From assembly GCA_030247855.1 (NCBI GenBank), contig JAPDRN010000003.1:620001-684000 (forward strand): a stretch of 64,000 nucleotides of DNA, given 5' to 3'. A model generated the notes under the pieces. The model did no database searches and was not told the DNA's origin. It saw only the letters and a program-made list of their open reading frames with translations. The translations under genes and the position numbers were made by a program. The stretch is from Knufia peltigerae (lineage: Eukaryota > Ascomycota > Eurotiomycetes > Chaetothyriales > Trichomeriaceae). Shown in pieces: positions 31,310-42,487 of this stretch (positions are counted from its first letter, which is position 1; every line of letters begins with the position of its first letter).

Positions 31310-34300
31310 CTATTTAGTCCCATTCTCAGTGACAACTTCCTCAGCCATCATTTCACCTTCTTGGTCAACAATCTCCCTCACACTTCGACGGGCAGAAGTG
31401 ACTAATCCACCATAATGATCTTCCAATCTTCCCTTTTCTGTAAACTTTTTGAGCTTGGTTTGCTCCTTGTCCATATCCTTGCGAACTCCCTCCAATTCAC
31501 TCTGAGGGTATCGTTCCTGTAAACTGCTAGGAAATACCTCCCTCTCCAAAATCTCCTTGGGCGAAAACATATGGATACTAGCCCCTTCAAATTGTTCTAG
31601 CAATAAAACTCGTTCGATCGTGCGGAACAAACAAGTCTGTTGCATCTCGTTCTGTACCCATTCGTCATCCTTGCCGCTAGTATCATTGATCATCAACCAG
31701 TTGTCTCTGATCATGACTCTTCTCCATATCAAAGCCCGAAGGTCATCCTGCTTGTGACTCGGCAAGTCTGAAAAGTCGACAATCCTGAGAGCGATGGCAC
31801 ATTCTTGGCCAACAATTTCGGGATTGTCTTCCGCCATGCCAACCCATTCCACCGAATCCATCAACGTCAAAAGGTCGACCAGCTCCTCAATCGACAACGG
31901 TACTTGATGAACCAGCGACTTCAAGATCTGCTTCAGTTGTCTCTTGAGAGCCGGCGTATCTTTGACCAGCCTGGAAGCGAAAGTCTCTACTGCCAGATCC
32001 AAAGCCGCTTTTTCATCCACTGCGGCTCCAACGGCAGCCAAGATATGCTGGTAGGCTCGTTCTTGAATGTCAATGGCCGATAAATCGCGATCATACCTCA
32101 CAGTCTGACGAGGACGTCGATCAGCACCTTCGTCGGCTGCCAGTCCTGCTAATTTAGCTAGCGACAACTCGGTCTTTTTGTTCCAGACATCAGCTGTCTC
32201 TTCAGCAGCGACATTCCGCAGCGTTTTCTCAGCTCGCGCATAGCCATCGCTGCCGATGACATCGTGGATCCAGCTGAGCTTGCCCACACTTTGTCCGAAC
32301 TTTTCTGCCTTTTTGAAGAACCAAGAGAGAAACTGCCGCTTTTTGTCATCTTCTTGGCCCTTAACCAAAAGATTGCCGCATTCATCATCTTCGATCATTT
32401 GACTAAAGCTCGCCCAGGCCCACGCTTTACCAAAACGCTCAAAGTACGTCTCAGCTTGAGCCTGCATGTCGGCGATAATTCTTGTGTTGAGATCCTTGAT
32501 CATGGGATTAGCTTCAGCTTCCTCTGTCAAACTGCCATAATACGAGTAATGCAGTGCAACAAGCATCGGGCAGTTCTCAAGTTTTTCAGCCAGTTGAATC
32601 GCTCCTGGCATATTGAAATGAGAGATGTTTACGAGCGCCTTGTTCAACCGGTCACGCTTCTCATCTTTGAGGTTTTTGAGTTCATCTTTCAGGACTTCCG
32701 GGTCCTTCTCCAGCTCTTTGAGGTGGCATTCGGCTTGTATGGACTCTTCCTTCGCTATACGAGAAAAGAGCTCAACCTCGGTGGGTAAGCGAGCAGCAAG
32801 ATCTTTAAGCGCCATTTTGCTGGGTGCTTCATACGGTTTGCCATCCAGATCGGTCGGCATTTTCTTCTTCTTGCTCTTGCCCAGTGAATGATCCCACCAC
32901 TCAGTCAAGAACTTGCAGATGTCGTAAATCAGTTGTTGGCCAAATCGAAACGGCTCCGGAGCTGAGGTCCACGGGTGAGGAATGTCCACAGGGAATCCTG
33001 CCACAAGTACTCCATCTTGGAACACCTCGTCTCCTAGACCGTACACTGGGGCATTGTCTTCCCGAAATTTGAAAGCTGCAGTATATGACGCAATCCACAA
33101 GTCGACAGCTTCTTTGAGATAGTCAGCAACAATTCTGGGATCAGTCACTTGCATCGGCTCCAGTTCTGGGATGCAACTAGTCAACTCGGACATAAGATGG
33201 CCGATGTTATTGACACTGTTGACAAGCCAATGTCGTATTCGATCCTTCTCGCCTTTCTCCGGATCAGGGTATTTTTGTCTGGACTCGTGGAGTGCGCGAA
33301 GGGTGAAATCAAGATAGGGCATCTCTCGATCCTCCTGGGGGTATTTTCGCTGAATTTCCTCTTGTACTTTCCAGACAGCTTGGGCGGCAGCCAGTTTCTC
33401 GGCGTTTAGAAGGAGTTGGAAACGAACATTCCGAGGAATAGCAGAGGGGTAATGGTCCAGCAAATGTTGAGCCAGATCAGCAAGTGCCTTGGCTCTCATT
33501 CGCAGATGCATTTCGATAGAAGGTGCACTTTTGGGGACATGCTTCGAACTCGATGACAGAATTTCCGAGCTGATGCTCAATGCCGCTGCTGCAACCTCTT
33601 TGTCGGGGAAAGTCTGGGTGATGTTCTTTAAATCCAAAGGATTCTGTTTGATACTTCCAAAGAAGACTGCTTGTTCGATCTTGCTCTTCGCACTTATTCG
33701 GTCGACGGCTTCTTCCACATCAACTTCATCACTTTCACGAAGATGTGACACCATCTTGGCAATGCCGAAACCCTGAACACCAAACACAATCGCTGGTTGC
33801 TTTTCGCTTGCTTCTAACACATAGCCAAGTATTTTGTGAATGGTTCCATCTTGGAAACGTACACAATCTTGAAATGGTTCTGGTAACGACTGTCGTTCCG
33901 CCATCAGCTGTGACGACGGCGATTCTCGGATCTTAGCCAGAGAAAAGATAACAATAGCCGTTTCGAAGAGGACGAAAGCCACAGGTTGTGTTCTTGCAAC
34001 ACATAGGCGCGGTCGCCATGATTGTGGGTCTGAGGATTTGGTAGAGTAGCATGTGATCGGGTGTACAACCCTCACTTTAGCTCCCTCGTCTACCACCATT
34101 TCAACCAGGTAATAAGTCGTTCTCGCGTCTTGCGAGACTGAAATCAAGACCATCATAGGAGCACCGTGACTGCCTCTGCGAGTCAAAGCCGTAGTGAGTC
34201 CTGTGGACAGTTCAACGTCAAGCACCTTGAATTGTAGAGACGGCGTATCCCCGAGAATTACTTTCAGTGCGCTTCCAATTTCCTCTTTGAAGCTGAATGA

Positions 34301-35332
34301 TGTTTCGAGAGAGTTTCCGACACTCAGATTGGTATTCCAGAATTCGATTTCCGCATCCTCGGTAGCCACAACCACATCACGTTGACCTTTCCTCGAGCCT
34401 CCTGCCTTAATGATGGGTGTGCCCTTTCTCCGATCGACGCCAAAGGCATTCCGAATGCTGCCAAATATCCCTCCGGAACCATTGTTGTATTTTCGCAAGA
34501 ATTGTACGCCGATGCCGGGGCGGCCCATTTGGTCTCGTATTGTCAAATGTACCACACGACCGTGTCGCAAAGATAGGACAAAGCCGGATGGCTCAGCATT
34601 GACAAGCTCTTCCACGGCCTCGCCGCTCAGCATCCCAGGTATTGAACCCTGTACGTTCGCATTTTGGCCTGGGATGAACGTCGAGGCATTAGAAATTGTC
34701 TCCCAATATACTACTTTTCCCAGTTTGGCGGAGACTGCGACAATTCCTGGCTCTCCGTTTGCAGATCTGGCAGTAAAGGCTGCGAGCGGTAAAGGATCGT
34801 CGACCGAGGCGGGAGGGAAAGGCAGTTTGAAAGTGATGACATCTCGAGATGACGGGGTAGATGCGCTTGAATTGTATGGCCAGATTATGGCGTCGCTGTG
34901 GGTGAGAGCAAGGGCGTATCCATACTCTTGGGAAATGACGCAGGAGAAGGGGATCGTGGGCCTGTTTCTGATCTGCTCCGGGAGCGAAGGGAGTTGGGAT
35001 ACAGTGTAGAAGTCATTGTTGGACAGCGTTAATGTGGGATTTACTGCTCCCGCTGATCGATCTGAACGCTTTTCTGGCTTCTTTGCACCGCGCAGGGTCA
35101 ATTCCTTCTGGTGCGCAGGGGCTGGAGTGTGTCCATTGGGTTTCTCGTCGCCTGCCTCACGTCCGGCAATTTCATTTAGACGAGCTTCAGCCAGTGGTTC
35201 GAATGTATCTCGTCGCAGAGCCGATCGTTTTCTCTTCGCTTGGGGAAGTTTAATTGAGTCTTCTGGTCCAGATGACGGTCGCGTTCTTTTGGGCCGGAGG
35301 GATTGCACGCGCGAGGCGTCCGGGGAGAACAT
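31310..35332 (-). CDS. NUP133: Nucleoporin Nup133
   Basis: A single exon of 1340 aa. The N-terminus carries a basic, nuclear-localisation-like segment (PKRTRPSSG, AKRKRSALRR), followed by a beta-propeller-like region beginning with YTVSQLPSLPEQIRNRP and SCVISQEYGYALALT. The rest is predominantly helical, as in the alpha-solenoid of Nup133/Nup155 proteins. In the Nup84/Y complex it sits at the tip of the stem and helps assemble nuclear pore rings. Overall length and the N-terminal pattern match filamentous-fungal Nup133. As a housekeeping gene in one uninterrupted frame it marks stable chromosomal DNA between the two metabolic regions. Confidence 0.85.
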   Translation of the reverse strand: MFSPDASRVQSLRPKRTRPSSGPEDSIKLPQAKRKRSALRRDTFEPLAEARLNEIAGREAGDEKPNGHTPAPAHQKELTLRGAKKPEKRSDRSAGAVNPTLTLSNNDFYTVSQLPSLPEQIRNRPTIPFSCVISQEYGYALALTHSDAIIWPYNSSASTPSSRDVITFKLPFPPASVDDPLPLAAFTARSANGEPGIVAVSAKLGKVVYWETISNASTFIPGQNANVQGSIPGMLSGEAVEELVNAEPSGFVLSLRHGRVVHLTIRDQMGRPGIGVQFLRKYNNGSGGIFGSIRNAFGVDRRKGTPIIKAGGSRKGQRDVVVATEDAEIEFWNTNLSVGNSLETSFSFKEEIGSALKVILGDTPSLQFKVLDVELSTGLTTALTRRGSHGAPMMVLISVSQDARTTYYLVEMVVDEGAKVRVVHPITCYSTKSSDPQSWRPRLCVARTQPVAFVLFETAIVIFSLAKIRESPSSQLMAERQSLPEPFQDCVRFQDGTIHKILGYVLEASEKQPAIVFGVQGFGIAKMVSHLRESDEVDVEEAVDRISAKSKIEQAVFFGSIKQNPLDLKNITQTFPDKEVAAAALSISSEILSSSSKHVPKSAPSIEMHLRMRAKALADLAQHLLDHYPSAIPRNVRFQLLLNAEKLAAAQAVWKVQEEIQRKYPQEDREMPYLDFTLRALHESRQKYPDPEKGEKDRIRHWLVNSVNNIGHLMSELTSCIPELEPMQVTDPRIVADYLKEAVDLWIASYTAAFKFREDNAPVYGLGDEVFQDGVLVAGFPVDIPHPWTSAPEPFRFGQQLIYDICKFLTEWWDHSLGKSKKKKMPTDLDGKPYEAPSKMALKDLAARLPTEVELFSRIAKEESIQAECHLKELEKDPEVLKDELKNLKDEKRDRLNKALVNISHFNMPGAIQLAEKLENCPMLVALHYSYYGSLTEEAEANPMIKDLNTRIIADMQAQAETYFERFGKAWAWASFSQMIEDDECGNLLVKGQEDDKKRQFLSWFFKKAEKFGQSVGKLSWIHDVIGSDGYARAEKTLRNVAAEETADVWNKKTELSLAKLAGLAADEGADRRPRQTVRYDRDLSAIDIQERAYQHILAAVGAAVDEKAALDLAVETFASRLVKDTPALKRQLKQILKSLVHQVPLSIEELVDLLTLMDSVEWVGMAEDNPEIVGQECAIALRIVDFSDLPSHKQDDLRALIWRRVMIRDNWLMINDTSGKDDEWVQNEMQQTCLFRTIERVLLLEQFEGASIHMFSPKEILEREVFPSSLQERYPQSELEGVRKDMDKEQTKLKKFTEKGRLEDHYGGLVTSARRSVREIVDQEGEMMAEEVVTENGTK

Positions 35333-35694
35333 GCTGAGCGGATTACGGGAACGCTCAAGGCAATGGACAAAGGAAAGGAAAGGAAGGACGTGGTTGTAGA
35401 CCTAACGATGATGGCTAGGAAATTGTTGCAGGGAAAGAAAAGCGCATTGTTATGACCGCGACCTGCGCCTTATTGCCGTGTTCGCTGGGAGAGTGACAAG
35501 CCTTGCCTCTTTGGGAACCTCATGATGCCGCTTTGTTTGATTGGGCTTCAATCTCGTTCTTAGTCAGCGGCTAGCAGCAGATGGTAGAACAACCATGGAC
35601 ATTAAAGACATCGCAACTATTACGTCCAATTCAACTTTGATCCGAATACTATGTAATCTTGATCTAATGTTTTATCTCTCATTCCATTTCCGAA
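35333..35694. other. Nup133 promoter and 3' flank of the FAD oxidase gene
   Basis: About 360 nt with no recognisable gene or operator copy. Nup133 transcribes left from 35332, and the FAD oxidase also reads left and ends at 35695. Confidence 0.45.
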
Positions 35695-37414
35695 TCATAA
35701 CTTCGCCTGAATCTTGCCCTTGCCACTATCACTCAGGATCTCATTCTTGGTGCTCTCCAACCGTTCCTTGGTGACCTTGAAGACCGACGGCACGCCAGTT
35801 TCTTCAAACTTCTTACCAGTCCGGAGCATGTCTGCGACAGCTTTGGCCGACAGCAAGATCAAAGGCATGCCGTGTCCCGAGAAGCCCGCCAGAACCATCT
35901 GGCCTGGTTTCCCTGGCATTTCACCTATGTACGGCATGAAATCCGAGCTATAGCCCATGACTGAAAGAGAAGTATTGTTAATCTTTTTTTCTTGCATGCG
36001 TGTTCCTGAACCAAAGAGGAAGGAAAGAAATGCAAAGGGGAATGTGGGGGTTAAATCACATACTTCCAGTCCACACCTTGTCCGTATACGCTCCACTGTT
36101 CTCCCAACCTGCAAAGGTTCTCTGCATCAAGCCGTCAAAGTACGGTTTCGCAGGCTCTATGAGTTTGCTGTCGTCCTTGACATCATACCAGTGTGAGGTG
36201 TCGGACCAGAAATTTGGCTTCGCACCTCCGACGATGATGCTCCCATCGAGTCGGGGGATAAGGTAATCGTACATGGCGGGACCGTGACGGACACTGTAGG
36301 TTTGCATCATGCGCGGCGCCACCTGATCCTTCGGGGTTACTATGCGACTGCAGATTCCGCGCACGGGGACGATGTGGTTCTTGAATTGTGGTGAGATATC
36401 GGCCGTGTATGCGTTAGTGGCGAGAAGGACCTTCTTGGCTTTGATCTCGCCTCGTTCGGTCTTCACAAGCCACCGGCCATCAGGGAGGGGTTTGTCGGAG
36501 AGATATGTGACAGGCGTCATGGTTTGGAGATTTGCACCCTTCGACACTGCCCCCTTCAAGAGATGCATTACCATCTTGTATGGCCAGACGTGGCCTGCTG
36601 TGAATGTAAATGCCGACAAGGCACCTTTGACACCCGAGACCTGTAAAATATCATTGGGTCAGTAACGGCCATAACCCTCTGATTCACAGGGCCGCGCGGA
36701 CGCCATTCAACCAAGGCTGGGAAGGGGGAAGAGGCAAGACGAACCCGCTCAGCATCTCCCTTTCGTGCATGATAAACATCCTTGAAGTCCGTCACTCCAG
36801 CCTTGAGCATTTCTTCAAACGCCTTTTCCGTCTCGTCGGCCAATCCCTTATGTAGCGTAGCGTCACAAGCTCGAGTCAGAACAAAGTCACAATCGATCTT
36901 CTCCTTTTCCACCAAGGCCTTGACGGCGTGGACCTGCGAAGCCTCAAACTGAGCCACTTCGACCGCCGACCGCACACCGTATTTCTTGATGTACTTGGGC
37001 ATATTGAAGTAGACGTCCGGCTTGAGATGGCCGCCTGTGCTCGACACGGACTCGTTAGTCGTTGATTAAAATTCATCGGGGCTCTGTTCACACAAACGGA
37101 TGGATAGATGAAAGTAACGGGCAGGGGTGACTTGTAAGGGGAGAACAAATCAAATCCAAAAACTTGCCATTGCGTGCTGTCGCTCCCGAACATGCCTGAC
37201 GTGCTTCCAGTATCACCACGGACGGTGGCGAGGGATTGTCTTCGTAGATGTAATGTGCAAGTGCCGCTCCGGCGAAACCAGCGCCAATAATCAACACATC
37301 GCATTCCGATGGGAGGTCGGGCGTGCTTCGATGTGTGTCCAACTCGTGCGGCTCTGATCTCCAAAACGACGATGTTGACGTAGGCACAGGGCCTGGTCTC
37401 TGTGGTGGGGACAT
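35695..37414 (-). CDS. FAD-dependent amine/amino-acid oxidase-type oxidoreductase with PTS1 tail (AKL)
   Basis: Four exons, 37414-37168, 37034-36745, 36640-36064 and 35960-35695, close in frame (459 aa). The first intron has a GC donor (G|GCAAGT) with a normal AG acceptor. CDVLIIGAGFAGAALAHYI binds FAD near residue 40; VLLATNAYT and the late FSGHGMPL loop fit the DAO-type fold (sarcosine, glycine and related amine oxidases). The protein ends GKIQAKL; AKL is a standard peroxisomal targeting tripeptide, and hydrogen-peroxide-producing oxidases of this fold are often peroxisomal. The substrate is unknown. It opens region B but has no CGGAGCCG site upstream, so it may belong to the background rather than to the regulon. 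Confidence 0.8.
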
Positions 37415-38041
37415 CGTGTTTGGTGTCTGTATGTCTGGCGTTGAGCCTGCTTATAACCTCAAGTGTATTTCGACGTTTGATATGCCAGGCACTAATTAAT
37501 ATCTCCGCAAGCCAGCAGTCGTAGATGATCAGAGTTCAGTAAATACTGCCAGTTGACCGACTTACGGTAAGTCGTTGAATCATGTCTTGACAAAGGCGTT
37601 TGGCTAAGAAATGTCGGTTTAGGGCGATCAAATTGTCCATTTTTTCGTCTTTCTCCGAAGGAATCATCACTCAGTTCACTCTGCCCACGTGTCTGCTGCT
37701 TCAAAGGGCAATGGATCATGCGACATTCTGCTCTCACTGAAATGTGTCGTGATGAGATATTGGCCGATCTGGACCCCTACTTCGGAGTTCGCATGCCTGC
37801 ACTGAAGGTACCGTAGGAGCGGACGGGCACGCAATACACCATACAATGCCCAAGGAGACTGTTTAGGCTACGTCTAGAGCTTAAGGCCCGGGCTACTGAT
37901 AGCTTGGTGTAGCCTGGTGGGATTCCCTCCACATCTTCGTGATCTTCTGGAGTACAATACCGTCCGAGATAGTCAGATCAGTGAGACACTTTGCACGATA
38001 GTAAATAGTATCGCTGGAATCACGCAAAGATATTATCGTTA
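37415..38041. other. Intergenic region
   Basis: The 627 nt hold the FAD oxidase promoter and the 3' flank of the dehalogenase-like gene. A 81-codon frame at 37492-37737 shows no domain and no splice or context support. No operator copy is seen. Confidence 0.5.
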
Positions 38042-38918
38042 TCATTGTTTAGTCGATGCGGCGATGATCCCATCAGCCATCGCTGGAAGACTAGGTGCTA
38101 CAACATCCATCTCTCCAAAGATATCCGAACAGGGCTCCTTCTCCCAGGCTGAACACCAAGCTCCTTTAAATCTGTTGGACACGCATAAACAGTCAGCACA
38201 CATTCCACTGCAAGGCTAGTGTCCATAAGGGCCCGCAAAACTTACCCTGACCGTCGGGCGGCACTGGCATCCCACATGTGAGCAGCAGCAAACCACGCCT
38301 CCAAACCCTTCTTGTCGAACTTGCCCAGGATATGCTCGTAGGACTCTGGGGCGGGTTTACCAATGCCAATGTCGTCACAGGATACAAAGTTCTCCGAGGG
38401 CATCTCAACACCTCCTTTCTTCAGGTAATTCGAGACACGTTCCGTGTCACCGGCCGTGAATGCCCAGACGGTGAAGCCAGCCTCTCGTAGTTTCGAGTAG
38501 CATTCTGCGAGACCTTCTCGTGGTTTGAGACCGCGGTACGAGTCGAGGACAAACTCCATGTCCTCGTCACTGACCAATTTGCGTGGTTCCGCGATGCCGG
38601 CTTGCCACAGCGTCCGATAGAAGATTGAACGCATCACATCAAACACTTTGCGGTAGCCGTTGGACAGACTGAGATAGGTGTACTCTCGCTCTGCGGCTTC
38701 CATCCAGGCATAACCAAAAATTCTGGTGCCGATGCCCAGAGGGTTGAGCTTGGGCCCGAGTCGTGCCTCGAGAGCCTCGAAGAAATTCTCATACGAGATG
38801 CATGTTCCTGTAAAAACGCATGAGAAGCCTAATCTCTTCTCAAGGAGGTTGATCACTCAGAGAGAATATCATTCTTACCGACAATGTCGAATACGACGTG
38901 CTTGTTCTGACCTCCCAT
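38042..38918 (-). CDS. Haloacid-dehalogenase-like hydrolase (type II 2-haloacid dehalogenase group)
   Basis: Three exons, 38918-38879, 38807-38246 and 38171-38042, close in frame (243 aa). The HAD nucleophile motif is VVFDIVGTCISYENFF near residue 11 (D-x-x-G-T), motif II is AFTAGDTERV, and the late motif is SCDDIGIGKPAPESYEHI followed by AAAHMWDASAARRSGFKG. This is the layout of fungal type II haloacid dehalogenases, which hydrolyse small 2-haloacids, but many family members act on other small esters or phosphates. The third exon was identified from FKGAWCSAWEKEPCSDIFG, typical of fungal relatives. No targeting tail is seen (ends STKQ). A 14-nt perfect palindrome lies upstream (39189-39202). 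Confidence 0.85.
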
Positions 38919-39608
38919 TCTCGCGGGAAAGGCTTCTTCACTTGGGCTCCTTGATTCTTTGGTTGGGAAACAAAACGTGGAATGTGCTTTGCTGTCCCTC
39001 ACGCCACGGTTCAGTTTGCTTTAGATTCTTGGTAATTAAGGGGCCTAGTATTGTTTTCCTAGGCAAAGCATAGGGCGCATAACAACGACGACTCGACAAT
39101 GAAGAAAGGCGTGGAGGTGGTGAAGGTCTCGGCTGAACCCGCTGGACTTGGTCGTTTGCACGGAGCAAACCCGACATTTCCTTGGGGGAGCCGACGTCGG
39201 CTTCACGTACCCGCCGTCACGAAAAGGCTGAAGAGAAATCAAGACAGGGCATCCAAGGTTGCTGACACATCATAGCCTCTGACGCGTACGTCCTGAAGTG
39301 AATGTGAGATGCCCAACTGTCAGGGAATTGATGGTGGTGAATCAAAATCTACGTGGGTTTACGATAGGTGACATCCCAAAGTCGGTGCTTTTGTTGTTCG
39401 AAGAGAATCGATCCTAAAGAACAACTAACTGGAACGATGGGTAAGGCCTTGTAGGTGAAAGAAAATGTCGAGAGTCAATACATTCGCTCTGTATATTCAC
39501 ACAACAACCAATTCGTCTACATGTCCTCCCCCATTCTGTTTTCCTCTGAATCTCTTTCCTCCTGAAATGTTTGCTCAAGCACCATCAAACATATTCTAAT
39601 CACAGACA
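38919..39608. promoter_or_regulatory. Promoter of the dehalogenase-like gene with a 14-nt perfect palindrome
   Basis: AGCCGACGTCGGCT at 39189-39202 is a perfect palindrome about 270 nt before the start at 38918. It contains an ACGT core and CCG/CGG triplets and differs from the two recurring operators. The rest of the 690 nt shows no gene; the 3' flank of the MFE-2 gene occupies its right end. Confidence 0.45.
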
Positions 39609-42487
39609 CTACAACTTCTGCCCAGGCTGTTCAGCAAGCACTGCCACTCCTCCATCGATACATCGCTTTCCCGTCTCCATCACGGTCGTCTGGAAGTACA
39701 CCAGGCCAGCATCTTTCCCTGAACCGCGCCACATTTCCACCTTCAAAGTCTGACCAGGAATTACCACGCCCGAGAACCTGTTGCGGATGCTTCCGTAGCG
39801 TCCATATGTTCTAAAGATGTGATAGCCCGTGATGCCCAAGAAGCAAGCTCCGTGCAATATGGGGTCAGAAAAGCCCGCGCCGCAGCTCTCGTTCGGGTCT
39901 ACATGCATTGCTGCTCGGTCGCCAGTCAAACGGTAGAGTACCGCTTGTTCCGTGGAGGTTCTATGCTCGACTGTGACATCGGCCTCTCTCTGGGGCGGCT
40001 TGGAAAGCGGTGGACCCCGGAGAGGACTCTGACGGGTTCGAGGCCCTCCAAATCCGCCACTCCCGCGGAGGAAAAACGTGGCTTCATTGTAGAAGACGAC
40101 TTCGTTGTTGACCGTGTCACGGGTTGTCAGGCCTGTGATCGTGATGGCAGCTTTTCCTTTGTCAATCACATCTAGGGTCTCGCCGGTCGTCTTCATCATA
40201 CCCTTCGTGGGAATGGGATGGTTCAATATCTCCAGATAGTGCTCGCCGTGCAGGACACGTCGATCGGAGAAATTGGGTACGAGGACCTGGTTGTGGTAGA
40301 TCAAGAACTCCTCAATTGCAGGGATAAGAGCGAACGTCGGCACGGGCTGAAAGGCTGGAGACTTCTCATAGACCAGATCGAGGTCATTTCTTTTGGCGCC
40401 AACTGACAGATCTAGGACACGCTCAGCATACATGTCATCCAAATGAGGTCTAAGTACTCACTGTAAAGGATAATCTCCTTGTCATCATATTGGTACGTTG
40501 GTCTCTCCCACTGGTTACCCTTCCAGCTCCTATCTGTATTCTGCGAGAGGTCCTTTGGAGTTATTGGGATTTGCTGCGGCAATTCAGCCTTGAAGGACGC
40601 AACCCGCGGCCAGCTGGCCAAGAGCTCTTCTAGTGAGCCGCCGGCTTGAGCTCCCTCACTTCGCTGCAGGACAGTACGGGCATGCCAGCCGCCAGCGACT
40701 TCGAACAGGCCACCAGACGCCAGAAACTGTGCTTGAGGAGAACTGAGCAGTGTGACCAGAGGAGAGACATACTCCGGTTTGAGCGGATTGTTCTGTTGTC
40801 CACCAGGCATGGCCTTGATGTTTGCAGCAAGAGCAGCTGTTGCAGCAATGGGAGCAATTGTATTCACGACAATGTTGTGCTTTGCACCTTCGCGGGCAAG
40901 GGCGTCAGCCAGACCGACAATCCCCAATTTCTATTTCCACGGTGAGTTTTGGACTTCAAACTTCAGCAATGTTGCTACTGTGGACGCACTTACTGCTGTT
41001 GAGTAGTTGCATTGTCCAAAGAAGCCATAAATACCACTGGTACTTGCTGTGTTAATTATGCGACCACCTTTTTGACGAACAAAATGTGGCCATGCTGCCC
41101 TTGAAAGCTCATACATAGCAAACAGATGTACGTCAAGAACTGCATTCCACGATGTTTCTTCCATTTTTGCTATGGTGCGATCGCGGAGGAAACCGGCATT
41201 GTTCACGAGCATATCGATGCGGCCAAATGACTCTATGGCTTTAGCCACAATGCCCTTTCCATCAGTAGCGGAACCGATATGGGCAGCCGCCTTGCCACCA
41301 CGAGCGCGAATTTCGTCTTCCACTGCCTCTGCTCCTTTGAGGTCGTTGGCTACAACCGCAGCGCCAGATTTGGCCAAGGATAGAGCGTGGGCGCGCCCAA
41401 GTCTATGGAGCTGTGTTAGCTGGAGGTTCTCAACTTGTCCCGAATGAACTTACCCAGATCCAGCTCCAGTCACAATGGCCACTTGACCCTCGAGGCTTAA
41501 AGAATTCCAGGCCTTATTGGGGCCCAACTTGGGTAGATACGCAAGTTCAGCATCAGCATCAAAAGGTCCTGACGGGTAAGAGGGCTTGGACATATCCAAG
41601 ATATCGTTCCATCTTTGCCATACCGAAGCTGGAGTGAATGTTGCATCCGGTTTCAGTAACGCGCCACCCGATCTCACCCATCGAGCCGAGGTAGTTTTAT
41701 TGCCAGACACCTCGAATAATGTACCTGACTCTGTGGTGTCCCTGGTGAGACTGAGAGCGGATATGGTGTTGACAAAAGCACGAGGTGGCGGCTGCTCAGC
41801 TTGGGGCTGGCTGTCCTCGTTGACATACAAAAGATTGGTTGCTAAGGCACAGGACTTTCAGTATATACATGCACCTCAATGTCGGCGAGAATAATGGAAC
41901 GACTCACTCGCTTCCGTCACCAGATATGCCGAGATGTTGTTCTTCTTGCCTTCCAGTGCTGATGTCTTGGTCAATCCGAGCAAGCCAAATTTGAGCGCTG
42001 TGGCTTATGTCAGTTTGACAGTACGCCTGTCGATGTAGTAGGTACACTTACTACTGGAATGTGCGTTTGAAGTCCCGCTTGGCTGAAGAACATGCACAAT
42101 CTTACCAGAAGATTGCTTGCGGAAATGGGGCCAGGCTGCTTGAGAAGACTACTCTCGTCCAACAGAATTTAGTGACCTGGACCTTGATTCAGACCTTTTA
42201 TATTGACATACCTTGTATGCCGATATCAAAGCGCCTTCAACCAGACTCTGCCAATTTGACGGTGTGCTGTTGGACAAGCAATGGTCTGGCTTGCTGTTCA
42301 CAATGTTGACCAGGACATTGACTGTACCATATTTGGCGACGGCTGCTTCGATGAGAGTATCTCCACTGCCAGACTCAGCAACCACGTTGGCACCCTGAGA
42401 GACTGCCGAGCTGGCAAGCTCGGCTCCCAATGTGTTTTGGGCGTTGATAATCACCACAGTCTGCCCGTTGAAAGATGATGAACGCAT
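39609..42487 (-). CDS. Peroxisomal multifunctional enzyme type 2 (hydratase-dehydrogenase), with a degenerate first dehydrogenase domain
   Basis: Seven exons, 42487-42212, 42148-42052, 41997-41908, 41841-41454, 41402-40994, 40930-40462 and 40411-39609, close in frame (843 aa). The order is that of fungal Fox2/MFE-2: SDR A, SDR B, then hydratase 2. SDR B is intact: VTGAGSGLGRAHALSLAK, NNAG, NTASTSG, NYSTAK. SDR A is not: its glycine-rich turn reads INAQNTLG, and the position of the catalytic Tyr before Lys reads SSTLK. The hydratase motif, usually D-x-N-P-L-H, reads DRAAMH, so Asp and His remain but Asn is Ala. It ends PGQKL, a weak PTS1-like tail. Family role: hydration of trans-2-enoyl-CoA and oxidation of the 3R-hydroxyacyl-CoA. 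It is divergent from the thiolase. Confidence 0.88.

Noticed and set aside
32951..32958. CGGCTCCG inside Nup133
   Set aside because: It is within a housekeeping coding frame, and about two chance copies of the octamer are expected in 64 kb, so I do not count it as an operator.
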